Shown piece by piece: positions 5,676 through 12,036 of a DNA stretch of 12,078 nt. Each line of letters starts with the position of its first letter. Position 1 is the stretch's first letter. The stretch spans positions 1 through 12,078 of the forward strand of contig UQIY01000053.1 of NCBI GenBank assembly GCA_900541195.1. The letters are read 5' to 3'. A model generated the notes under the pieces. It was not told where the DNA came from, did no database searches, and saw only the letters and a list, made by a program, of their open reading frames with translations. Made by a program: the position numbers and the translations under genes. Source of the DNA: an uncultured Collinsella sp. GTDB taxonomy: Bacteria; Actinomycetota; Coriobacteriia; Coriobacteriales; Coriobacteriaceae.

Positions 5676-6629
5676 ATGGAACCTAAGCAGTACTACATCG
5701 GTATTGACGTCGGCGGCACTTCGGTTAAGGAGGGTCTGTTCGACGAGGACGGCAACCTGCTGGCCAAGGCCAGCGTTCCCACGCCTCCCATCGTTGACGC
5801 TGCGGGCTTTGCCGCGGTGACCGAGGCTATCGACCAGGTGGTCGCCAAGGCCCAGATTCCGCGCGCCTTTGTGGCGGGTATTGGCCTGGCCGTTCCGTGC
5901 CCCATCCCGGCATCGGGCGATGCCAAGGTCAAGGCCAACATTGCCATTAACCTGCCCGAGCTGAGAGTCGCCATTCAGGAGCACTGCCCCGACGCGGTCG
6001 TTAAGTACGAGAACGATGCCAACGCCGCCGCCATGGGCGAGGCCTGGCTCGGCTCTGCCAAGGGTGTACAGAACGTGGTGATGGTCACCATCGGTACCGG
6101 CGTGGGCGGCGGCGTTATCGTCAACGGCGACGTGGTGTCGGGCGTTGTGGGTGCCGGCGGCGAGATCGGCCACATGTGCCTGAATCCGGCTGAGGAGCGC
6201 ACCTGCGGCTGCGGCGGCCATGGCCACCTGGAGCAGTATTCCAGCGCCACCGGTGTGGTGAGCAACTACCTTGCCGAGTGCAAGAAGGCGGGCGTCGAGC
6301 CCATCGAGCTCACCGGCCCTTCAGATTCCAAGGACGTGTTCCAGGCCTGCCGCGAGGGCGACAAGCTTGCGCTGGCCGCGGCCGATACCATGGCCGACTA
6401 TCTCGGTCGCGCCCTGGCGCTTATCGCCAACGTGGTCGACCCCGAGATGTTCCTGATCGGCGGCGGCGCCTCCGCCTCGGCCGATGTCTACCTCGACAAG
6501 GCTCGCGAGTACTTCCAGCGCTACGCGCTTTCCGCCTCGCGCGAGACGCCCATTAAGGTCGCTTCGCTCGGCAACGACGCCGGCATCATCGGCGCCGCCT
6601 ACGTAGCTCTGCGCGCCGCTGGCAAATAG
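5676..6629 (+). CDS. ROK family sugar kinase, probable glucokinase
   Basis: This is a cytosolic ATP-dependent kinase of 317 aa, the usual ROK length. IGIDVGGTSVK (8-18) is the phosphate-binding motif. D114 in YENDANAAAMGE is the expected catalytic base, and VTIGTGVGGG (137-146) is the second nucleotide motif. The zinc site reads GEIGH...CGCGGHGHLEQY: H166, C177 and C179 are kept, but the usual third Cys is His (H184). A start at ATG 5676 follows AAAGGTGG; an upstream in-frame extension to 5610 lacks family residues. A possible -10 box (TACCAT, 5636-5641) and the preceding terminator suggest independent transcription. It lacks an N-terminal DNA-binding domain, so it is a kinase rather than a ROK repressor. 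It probably phosphorylates the free glucose left after phospho-disaccharide cleavage. Other hexoses are possible. Confidence 0.9.
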   Translation: MEPKQYYIGIDVGGTSVKEGLFDEDGNLLAKASVPTPPIVDAAGFAAVTEAIDQVVAKAQIPRAFVAGIGLAVPCPIPASGDAKVKANIAINLPELRVAIQEHCPDAVVKYENDANAAAMGEAWLGSAKGVQNVVMVTIGTGVGGGVIVNGDVVSGVVGAGGEIGHMCLNPAEERTCGCGGHGHLEQYSSATGVVSNYLAECKKAGVEPIELTGPSDSKDVFQACREGDKLALAAADTMADYLGRALALIANVVDPEMFLIGGGASASADVYLDKAREYFQRYALSASRETPIKVASLGNDAGIIGAAYVALRAAGK

Positions 6630-6651
6630 CTGGTGCAGGGGGGCGGGTTAC

Positions 6652-6672
6652 TTTGCACCAACATGGTGCAAA
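6652..6672. repeat. Perfect short inverted repeat TTTGCACCA/TGGTGCAAA
   Basis: Nine-base arms (6652-6660 and 6664-6672) surround a 3-base centre. TGGTGCA also occurs just after the ROK stop codon (6631-6637). The stem is followed by AGGGACAG and not by a T-run, so termination would be weak. It could be a partial terminator for the ROK gene, an operator, or a decayed REP-like element. AAAAGGGACAG after it is complementary to a string next to the repeat at 5583-5607. Confidence 0.5.
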
Positions 6673-6794
6673 AGGGACAGCCTTGGCCCCCATACCTGCC
6701 CCAAAATATGCCGTGGCTCTTCCGTCTGCGAAGGCTCGGCATCGGCGTGCTACCATAGCTACGTCTAAGTACACATATCAAGTGGAGGATATCC

Positions 6795-7718
6795 ATGGCA
6801 AACGTTCTTGTCTTTGGTCACCAGAACCCCGATAACGACGCCATCATGAGCGCCATCGTTCTGTCCCAGCTGCTCAACCAGGTTGAGTATGCCGGCAACA
6901 CCTATGAGGCCTGCGCCCTGGGCCAGCTTCCGGCCGAGTCCGCCAAGCTGCTCGCCGACGCCGGCATCGCCGAGCCCCGCGTGATCGAGTCCGTCGAGGC
7001 CGGTCAGCTCGTCGTCCTCACTGACCACAACGAGTCCGCCCAGTCCGTTGCCGGTCTTAAGGACGCCACAGTCTTTGGTGTCGTCGACCATCACCGCATC
7101 GGCGACTTCGAGACCGCCGGCCCGCTGCACTACATCTGCCTGCCCTGGGGTTCCAGCTGCACCATCGTCACCAAGCTCGCCGGCGTGCTCGGCGTTGAGC
7201 TTTCCGACGTTCAGGCCAAGCTGCTGCTCTCGGCCATGATGACCGACACGCTCATGCTCAAGAGCCCCACCACCACCGATGTCGACCGCGCCGTCGCCGC
7301 CAAGCTCGGCGAGCAGGTGGGCGTCGACCCGGTCAAGTTTGGCATGGAGGTCTTCCTCACCCGTCCGTCCGGCTCCTTCACCGCTGCCGAGATGGTCGGC
7401 AACGACATCAAGATGTTCGAGCCCGCCGGCAAGAAGCTGCTCATCGGCCAGTACGAGACCGTCGACAAGAGCCGCGCGCTCGGCATGATCGACGAGGTCC
7501 GCGAGGCCATGCGCGCCTACGCCGCCGAGAAGGGCGCTGACGGCATTGTCCTGTGCATCACCGACATCATGGAGGAGGGCTCGCAGGTCCTGCTCGAGGG
7601 TGAGACCGAGGCCGCTCAGAAGGGCCTGGGCATCGCCGACGAGCACGACGGCGTCTGGATGCCGGGCGTTCTCTCCCGTAAGAAGCAGGTTGCTGCCCCC
7701 ATCATGGCCGCCTGCTAG
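6795..7718 (+). CDS. ppaC: Manganese-dependent inorganic pyrophosphatase (family II)
   Basis: This cytosolic enzyme splits pyrophosphate to two phosphates and so drives biosynthetic reactions. At 307 aa it has the family II size. The N-terminal DHH domain carries the metal ligands H9, D13 and D15 in FGHQNPDND, D77 in LTDHN, the DHH at 98-100 and D151 in MMTD. The C-terminal DHHA2 domain ends with SRKKQ (294-298), whose Arg and Lys bind substrate. No CBS or DRTGG regulatory insert is present, so this is the unregulated form. The start has GGAGG upstream and a possible TACCAT -10 box (6751-6756). A strong terminator follows, so the gene looks monocistronic. Confidence 0.96.
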   Translation: MANVLVFGHQNPDNDAIMSAIVLSQLLNQVEYAGNTYEACALGQLPAESAKLLADAGIAEPRVIESVEAGQLVVLTDHNESAQSVAGLKDATVFGVVDHHRIGDFETAGPLHYICLPWGSSCTIVTKLAGVLGVELSDVQAKLLLSAMMTDTLMLKSPTTTDVDRAVAAKLGEQVGVDPVKFGMEVFLTRPSGSFTAAEMVGNDIKMFEPAGKKLLIGQYETVDKSRALGMIDEVREAMRAYAAEKGADGIVLCITDIMEEGSQVLLEGETEAAQKGLGIADEHDGVWMPGVLSRKKQVAAPIMAAC

Positions 7719-7738
7719 GTTCTTTTGGCCTAACACCG

Positions 7739-7778
7739 ACGACCGGACCGCGGACGCCCCGCGCTCCGGTCGTTTTTT
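7739..7778 (+). terminator. Intrinsic terminator after ppaC
   Basis: ACGACCGGA (7739-7747) pairs perfectly with TCCGGTCGT (7765-7773), with an inner GCGG/CCGC stem in the loop, and the stem runs into TTTTTT. Confidence 0.93.
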
Positions 7779-7917
7779 GTGCACGGCACCGCGTTGTCTA
7801 TTGGACAGGGGCGCCCGTGCCGTTGAGCAAATAATGTTCAACCTGTGGTTCCGCTTTTCGGCCACGTCTGCGTGCTTGTCGTGCAGGGTAGGCTAGATGC
7901 AAGCGTAATACGTTGGA

Positions 7918-7972
7918 GCGCGGCGCCGCCATCTGGGCGGGCCGTGCTTTTTTAAGACGGGAGTCTTCCCGT
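7918..7972 (+). promoter_or_regulatory. Leader terminator and RBS-proximal hairpin upstream of nhaA
   Basis: GCGCGGC (7918-7924) pairs with GCCGTGC (7941-7947, one G-U), then after a bulged G, CCGCC (7926-7930) pairs with GGCGG (7936-7940). TTTTTT follows at 7948-7953. This is a normal intrinsic terminator, yet it lies only about 35 bases before the nhaA start and well after the ppaC terminator. A second hairpin, ACGGGA/TCCCGT (7957-7972), ends one base before AAAGGAG. The leader 7779-7917 contains further stems (ACGGCAC 7783-7789 with GTGCCGT 7817-7823; GTTGA 7822-7826 with TCAAC 7838-7842, which share two bases). The layout suggests attenuation of nhaA, possibly by an ion. The alternative is that it ends a short non-coding RNA. 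I see no convincing promoter. Confidence 0.65.
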
Positions 7973-7986
7973 GAAAGGAGCCGCCC

Positions 7987-9345
7987 ATGGCAGCACCCGA
8001 GCAGCTGTTTAACGTCCGTGAGCGCAAGCGTTTTGCGCGCCATGACATTTGGGAGCGCATCGCCGAGAACGGCACGATTTCCGCCGCCGTCATGGTCTTC
8101 GCCGCCATCGCCGCCGTCATTTGCGCCAATACCGATGCCTACGAGGCCATCCATCACTTTTTGGAGACCCCGTTGTATGTGGGTCTGGGCAACCTTACGG
8201 CCGGTCTTACCGTTGAGCTTTTCGTCAACGACTTCCTCATGGCGATTTTCTTTTTGTTGGTGGGCATTGAGCTTAAGTACGAGATGACGGTCGGCGAGCT
8301 CAAAAATCCGCGTCAGGCCATGCTTCCCATGCTGGCGGCCGTGGGCGGCGTCGTCGTTCCCGCCTGCATCTACCTGATCTTTAACCATGCTGGCGCGCAC
8401 AACGGCTGGGCCATCCCCATGGCAACCGATATTGCCTTCGCACTGGGCGTGCTGTCGCTTTTGGGCAATCGCGTGCCCAACGGCGTGCGCGTGTTCTTCT
8501 CGACGCTCGCCATCGCCGACGACCTCATCTCTATCGCCGCCATCGCCATCTTCTACGGTCAGAGCCCCAATCCGTTTTGGTTGGGCGCCGCCGCGCTTGT
8601 GACCTGCGCGCTCGTGTGGCTCAACAAGACGCAGCATTACCGCCTTGCCCCGTATTCGGTACTGGGCCTGCTGTTGTGGTTCTGCATGTTCAAGAGCGGC
8701 GTACACGCCACGCTTGCCGGCGTCATCCTGGCCTTTACCATCCCGGCCAAGTGCGGCGTCAAGCTCGATAGCCTCACCGATTGGTTGGGCGAGTGCCTGC
8801 CGCTGCTCGATGACCGCTACGACGACGAGGCACACATCCTGGGCCAGCATGACTTTACCGTCTCGACCACCAAGGTCGAGCGCGTCATGCACCGCGTGAC
8901 CCCGCCGCTCATCCGCATGGAGCGTCTGATCTCCACGCCGGTCAACTTTGTGATCCTGCCGATCTTTGCGTTCGTCAACGCACAGGTTCGCCTGGTGGGC
9001 GTGGACATGAGCACGCTGCTCACCGACCCGGTGACGCTCGGCGTGTACTTTGGCATGCTGCTGGGCAAACCGATCGGTATCTTTGGTATGACGTTTGCCC
9101 TGGTTAAGCTTAAGGCCTGCGAGCTGCCGCACAATGTCAACTGGCACATGATTGCCGGCGTGGGCATTCTGGGCGGTATCGGCTTTACCATGTCGATTCT
9201 CATCAGCGGCCTTGCCTTCCCGACGGCCCAGTTTGAGGTTCTGGCTGCCAAGGCCGCCATCCTTGCCGGTTCGGTCACCGCCGCCGTGCTCGGCATGATC
9301 TACATGAGCGTGGTCTGCAAGCACCCCGCGCCCAAGGGCGAGTAA
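7987..9345 (+). CDS. nhaA: Na+/H+ antiporter NhaA
   Basis: This inner-membrane antiporter expels Na+ or Li+ in exchange for protons and supports pH and salt homeostasis. At 452 aa it is longer than the E. coli protein (388 aa), with a charged N-terminal extension of about 20 residues and a hydrophilic insert at about 256-305. Key motifs are intact: FLLVGIELKYEM (89-100), MATDIAFALGVL (145-156), the ion-binding pair D178-D179 in LAIADDL, K361 in LLGKPIGI (matching E. coli K300) and the GGIGFTMSILIS segment (396-407). The start ATG has AAAGGAG six bases upstream. The gene is alone between its structured leader and a strong terminator. Confidence 0.96.
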   Translation: MAAPEQLFNVRERKRFARHDIWERIAENGTISAAVMVFAAIAAVICANTDAYEAIHHFLETPLYVGLGNLTAGLTVELFVNDFLMAIFFLLVGIELKYEMTVGELKNPRQAMLPMLAAVGGVVVPACIYLIFNHAGAHNGWAIPMATDIAFALGVLSLLGNRVPNGVRVFFSTLAIADDLISIAAIAIFYGQSPNPFWLGAAALVTCALVWLNKTQHYRLAPYSVLGLLLWFCMFKSGVHATLAGVILAFTIPAKCGVKLDSLTDWLGECLPLLDDRYDDEAHILGQHDFTVSTTKVERVMHRVTPPLIRMERLISTPVNFVILPIFAFVNAQVRLVGVDMSTLLTDPVTLGVYFGMLLGKPIGIFGMTFALVKLKACELPHNVNWHMIAGVGILGGIGFTMSILISGLAFPTAQFEVLAAKAAILAGSVTAAVLGMIYMSVVCKHPAPKGE

Positions 9346-9362
9346 GGGCACATACAAGTTTA

Positions 9363-9400
9363 AAAACGCCGCCTGTGAGCACCATCACAAGCGGCGTTTT
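9363..9400. terminator. Bidirectional terminator between nhaA and the 84-aa gene
   Basis: AAAACGCCGC (9363-9372) and GCGGCGTTTT (9391-9400) pair perfectly, and TGTGA/TCACA (9374-9389) extends the stem inside. A-rich and T-rich flanks on both sides allow it to end both nhaA and the convergent minus-strand gene. Confidence 0.88.
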
Positions 9401-9427
9401 AGTCATTGGGGACGTTCTTAAATGACT
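9401..9427. repeat. Short palindrome AGTCATT/AATGACT
   Basis: Seven-base inverted arms (9401-9407 and 9421-9427) flank GGGGACGTTCTTA. The GGGGACG core also begins the first arm of the palindrome at 1640-1735. It directly follows the terminator and looks like a small REP-type element. The relation is suggestive only. Confidence 0.4.
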
Positions 9428-9431
9428 AGGT

Positions 9432-9686
9432 TTATTCCACGGTGCCGTAGACGGCGCCCCAGCCGTGGGCGGCCAAGGCGGAATTGAGCTGGTCGCAAAG
9501 TGACTGGCGGTCGTAATAGCCGGGCGGTAGCAGGTTGACGATCTCCATGAGATCGGGGGCCAGGTCCAAGATTTCGGCCTGTACGATCAGATCCAGGCGG
9601 TCGATGGCGTGGCGGTCGTAAAACAGTCCGTCGACCAGGCGCTGCAGGTCGCCGAATTCCTCGGCCTGGAACGATCCGTACTCCAT
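9432..9686 (-). CDS. Small protein of unknown function (84 aa)
   Basis: I do not recognise this gene. It encodes an acidic 84-residue protein with no signal peptide, membrane segment or cysteine motif (a single Cys at 64). It starts MEYGSFQAEEFGDLQRLVDG, has a hydrophobic-acidic middle (LIVQAEILDLAPDLMEIVNLLPPG, 33-56), which predicts helices, and ends AAHGWGAVYGTVE. ATG 9686 has AAGGAGG four bases upstream, one of the best ribosome sites here, which is the main reason to believe it is real. A longer reading from 9716 would lose that site. It runs convergent to nhaA, ends next to a shared terminator, and is divergent from the aminotransferase, with which it shares a 150-base promoter region. 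Confidence 0.78.
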   Translation of the reverse strand: MEYGSFQAEEFGDLQRLVDGLFYDRHAIDRLDLIVQAEILDLAPDLMEIVNLLPPGYYDRQSLCDQLNSALAAHGWGAVYGTVE

Positions 9687-9788
9687 AGTGCCTCCTTGGG
9701 CGCCCCACGCCGGCATGCGCGGCGATTCGTAATTTATTGCGATGGACTTAATCTATCACGGCTTCATAACGTTGTGGCGGTGGCGGTC

Positions 9789-9794
9789 TATACT
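9789..9794 (+). promoter_or_regulatory. Candidate -10 box for the aminotransferase gene
   Basis: TATACT lies 48 bases before the start codon and is followed by TAGACG, as at the tatA promoter (TATACTTGACC). No good -35 box stands 16-18 bases upstream. Confidence 0.4.
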
Positions 9795-9836
9795 TAGACG
9801 AACTGCAACGTACCGCTTCGCGAAAGGTCGCACCCC

Positions 9837-11141
9837 ATGCAGACGATCTACCAGAAGATGGAAACCACCGAACTCGATGCCGCCATCGAGGCACTCAAAG
9901 CCGAGGTCGCCGAGGTCAAGGCCAAGGGCCTGGCGCTCGATATGGCCCGCGGCAAGCCGTCGCCCGCCCAGGTGGACATCTCGCGCCCCATGCTCGATAT
10001 CCTCAACGCCGACGCCGATCTGCACGATGGCAACGTCGATTGTTCCAACTACGGCTGCTTCGAGGGTATTCCTTCGGCACGCAAGCTGGCAGGGGAGTTT
10101 CTGGGCTGCCCCGCCGAGCAGACGCTCGTGCTGGGTTCGTCGAGCCTGCTGATCGAGCATGACATCGCCGGCATGTTCTGGCGTTGCGGCTCGTGCGGCA
10201 GCGAGCCCTGGGACGCCTACGAGGCCGCGCACGACGGCAAGAAGGTCAAGTTCCTGTGCCCCGTTCCCGGCTACGATCGCCACTTTGGTATCACCGCCGA
10301 CTTGGGCATCGAGAACGTCCCCGTCGCGATGACTGACAACGGCCCCGACATGGACGAGATCGAGCGCCTCGTTGCCGCCGACGATTCCATCAAGGGTATC
10401 TGGTGCGTGCCCAAGTATTCCAACCCCACGGGCATCACCTTTAGCGAGGATACCGTGCGCCGCCTGGTCGAGATGCCCACAGCCGCGCCCGATTTCCGTA
10501 TCTTCTGGGACAACGCCTACTGCGTGCACGACCTGTACGACGAGACCGACGAGCTCGCAAACATCTTTGACCTCGCTCGCGCGGCGGGCACCGAGGACCG
10601 CGTGGTGGCCTTTGCCTCGACGTCCAAGATCACCTTCCCGGGCGCCGGCATCGGCTTTATCGGTGCGAGCCCCGCGGTCATCGCCGAGTTCTCCAAGCGC
10701 CTGAAGGCCGGCCTCATCAGCGCCGACAAGCTCAACCAGCTGCGTCACGTGCGCTTCCTTCCTACCATCGAGGCGGTCAAGGAGCACATGAAAAAGCATG
10801 CCGAGTTCCTGCGTCCGCGCTTTGAGGCCGTCGAGCGCAAGCTCACCGAGGGCTTGGGCGACACGGGCTGCGCCACTTGGACGCACCCCCGCGGCGGCTA
10901 CTTTGTAAGCTTCGATGGCCCCGAGGGCTCGGCCCAGAAGGTCGCCGCGCTTTGCGCCGACCTGGGCGTCAAGCTCACGCCGGCCGGTGCTACCTGGCCC
11001 TATGGCAAGGACCCGCGCGACACTAACATCCGCATCGCGCCGAGCTATCCCACGGTCGAGGACCTGGAGGCCGCGCTCGATGTGCTGGTGCTGGCCGTTA
11101 AGCTTGTCGCTGCCGAGCTTGCGCGTGCCGAGCGCGCCTAA
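9837..11141 (+). CDS. Aspartate aminotransferase, class Ic type (PLP-dependent)
   Basis: This cytosolic enzyme probably transfers the amino group between aspartate and 2-oxoglutarate. At 434 aa it fits the atypical subgroup 1c seen in Actinobacteria and some Firmicutes, with the family's N-terminal MARGKPSP (36-43). PLP contacts are visible: N196 in PKYSNPTG, D225 and Y228 in FWDNAYCVHDLYD, the Schiff-base lysine K264 in STSKITFPGAGIGF, and the substrate-carboxylate Arg in NIRIAPSYP near the C-terminus. ATG 9837 is chosen; AAAGG lies about 9 bases upstream, and the alternative ATG 9858 has no ribosome site. MocR-like regulators share the fold but carry a DNA-binding domain, which is absent here. 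The specificity for aspartate is taken from the family. Confidence 0.9.
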   Translation: MQTIYQKMETTELDAAIEALKAEVAEVKAKGLALDMARGKPSPAQVDISRPMLDILNADADLHDGNVDCSNYGCFEGIPSARKLAGEFLGCPAEQTLVLGSSSLLIEHDIAGMFWRCGSCGSEPWDAYEAAHDGKKVKFLCPVPGYDRHFGITADLGIENVPVAMTDNGPDMDEIERLVAADDSIKGIWCVPKYSNPTGITFSEDTVRRLVEMPTAAPDFRIFWDNAYCVHDLYDETDELANIFDLARAAGTEDRVVAFASTSKITFPGAGIGFIGASPAVIAEFSKRLKAGLISADKLNQLRHVRFLPTIEAVKEHMKKHAEFLRPRFEAVERKLTEGLGDTGCATWTHPRGGYFVSFDGPEGSAQKVAALCADLGVKLTPAGATWPYGKDPRDTNIRIAPSYPTVEDLEAALDVLVLAVKLVAAELARAERA

Positions 11142-11207
11142 CGCCTAGGGCCCCGCAAGTTCGCGCCCAGTACTATCAGCACTCTCGATTCGCAAAGGAG
11201 CGTATAC

Positions 11208-11522
11208 ATGGATTTGGGTATTTCCACCAACCCCACGCCGGAGCTCTACACCATTAAGGTAACCGGCGAGATCGATATCTCTAACGCCGATAGCCTGCGC
11301 AATGCCATCGACCTGGCGCTCGAGCAGCCCACTGAGGCCGTTGAGCTCGATTTTGCCCAGGTGAGCTACATCGATTCGACGGGCATTGGCGTGCTCGTGG
11401 GCGCCGCACACCACGCGGTCGACCACGGCAAGCGCTTTAGCTGCACCAATGTGCAGCCCCCGGTGATGCGCGTGGTTCAGCTGTTGGGTGTCGACCAGGA
11501 GATTTCGATCACCGCTGCATAA
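11208..11522 (+). CDS. STAS-domain anti-sigma factor antagonist (SpoIIAA/RsbV type)
   Basis: This is a single STAS domain of 104 aa, the typical size of stand-alone antagonists. Such proteins bind an anti-sigma kinase when unphosphorylated and thereby free a sigma factor. VTGEIDISNADSLRNAI (18-34) is the conserved first half, and S57 in YIDSTGIGVLVG is the predicted phosphorylation site. The start has AAAGGAG. No anti-sigma kinase, phosphatase or sigma factor gene is visible next to it, so the partner must be elsewhere or beyond the contig. It follows the aminotransferase by 66 bases. A weak TACTAT (11171-11176) could be its -10 box, or the two genes may be co-transcribed. Confidence 0.92.
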   Translation: MDLGISTNPTPELYTIKVTGEIDISNADSLRNAIDLALEQPTEAVELDFAQVSYIDSTGIGVLVGAAHHAVDHGKRFSCTNVQPPVMRVVQLLGVDQEISITAA

Positions 11523-11594
11523 TCTTTGCCCCCAAAAGGGCGTGCCGTTTGGCATATGTTTGTGATGCGCTCGGACGTTTTGGCGTCCGGGCGC

Positions 11595-11600
11595 TATACT
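11595..11600 (+). promoter_or_regulatory. Candidate -10 box for tatA
   Basis: TATACT is followed by TGACC, like the box before the aminotransferase. A CGGACG/CGTCCG stem (11572-11589) ends 5 bases upstream and may be the end of the STAS transcript, although no T-tract follows it. No clear -35 box is seen. Confidence 0.4.
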
Positions 11601-11643
11601 TGACCGAATGAATAGACGAGTTCCGGCCGAATGGCGCGGTGCG

Positions 11644-11670
11644 GGCTCGACTCACATCGAGCCTTGGAGG
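11644..11670 (+). promoter_or_regulatory. Hairpin abutting the tatA ribosome binding site
   Basis: GGCTCGA (11644-11650) pairs perfectly with TCGAGCC (11657-11663) around a 6-base loop. TTGGAGG (11664-11670), the ribosome binding site, starts at the very next base. The stem leaves the site open and could stack beside the ribosome or stabilise the mRNA 5' end. Confidence 0.5.
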
Positions 11671-11675
11671 TATGT

Positions 11676-12036
11676 GTGTTTGGTATTGGAGAGGGTGAGC
11701 TCGCGATCATCGTGGTCTTCGGCTTTTTGCTGTTTGGCCCGGATAAGCTCCCGCAGATGGGCCGCACGATCGGCCGTGCCATCCGTCAGTTCCGCGAGAC
11801 GCAGGAAAAGATGACGGCCGTTGTTCAGTCCGAGATTATCGATCCGGTGAGCGAGGCCGCGTCGGCCCCGGTCAAGCCCAAGAAGGCTGCTGCGACCGAC
11901 GACGATTCCGATGCGGACGAGGATGCCGCCGAGACGGCAGCGCCCGCCAAGAAGGAGACCTTTGCCGAGCGTCGCGCCCGTCTTGCTGCCGAGAAGGCCG
12001 CAAGCGAGAGTGCCGCTGAGGGAGAAGGTGCTGCCG
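11676..12036 (+). CDS. tatA: Sec-independent protein translocase TatA-type subunit (3' end missing)
   Basis: This membrane protein of the twin-arginine pathway assembles the pore or platform for export of folded proteins. Starting at GTG 11676 it reads MFGIGEGELAIIVVFGFLLFGPDKLPQMG: a short N-terminal stretch, one membrane helix (about 6-20), the FGP hinge (20-22), then an amphipathic helix to about residue 45. The remaining visible part is a charged, low-complexity tail rich in Ala, Lys, Asp and Glu. GTG is chosen because GGAGG lies 5 bases upstream; ATG 11672 is in another frame. The frame runs into adapter after about 120 codons, so the true C-terminus is unknown. TatB shares this architecture, and the long tail leaves that possible. 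No tatC is in view. Confidence 0.85.

Noticed and set aside
6765..7865. Minus-strand frame of 366 codons opposite ppaC
   Set aside because: It is antisense to a gene with all family II pyrophosphatase motifs and crosses that gene's terminator.
7798..9357. Long minus-strand frame of 519 codons opposite nhaA
   Set aside because: It is the His- and Asp-rich antisense shadow of an unmistakable NhaA. It has no ribosome site or family motif.
11572..11589. CGGACG/CGTCCG stem as a terminator of the STAS gene
   Set aside because: The stem is only 6 bases and no T-run follows, so I did not call it a terminator. It is only mentioned with the tatA promoter.
11608..11814. Small plus-strand frame starting MNRRVPAEW just after the tatA promoter
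   Set aside because: It overlaps tatA in another frame, becomes Arg/Ser-rich shadow sequence, and has no ribosome site.
36..12036. Defence system, CRISPR array, prophage or new mobile element
   Set aside because: No spaced direct repeats, nuclease, integrase, transposase, toxin or phage genes are present. All large genes belong to metabolism, transport or regulation.
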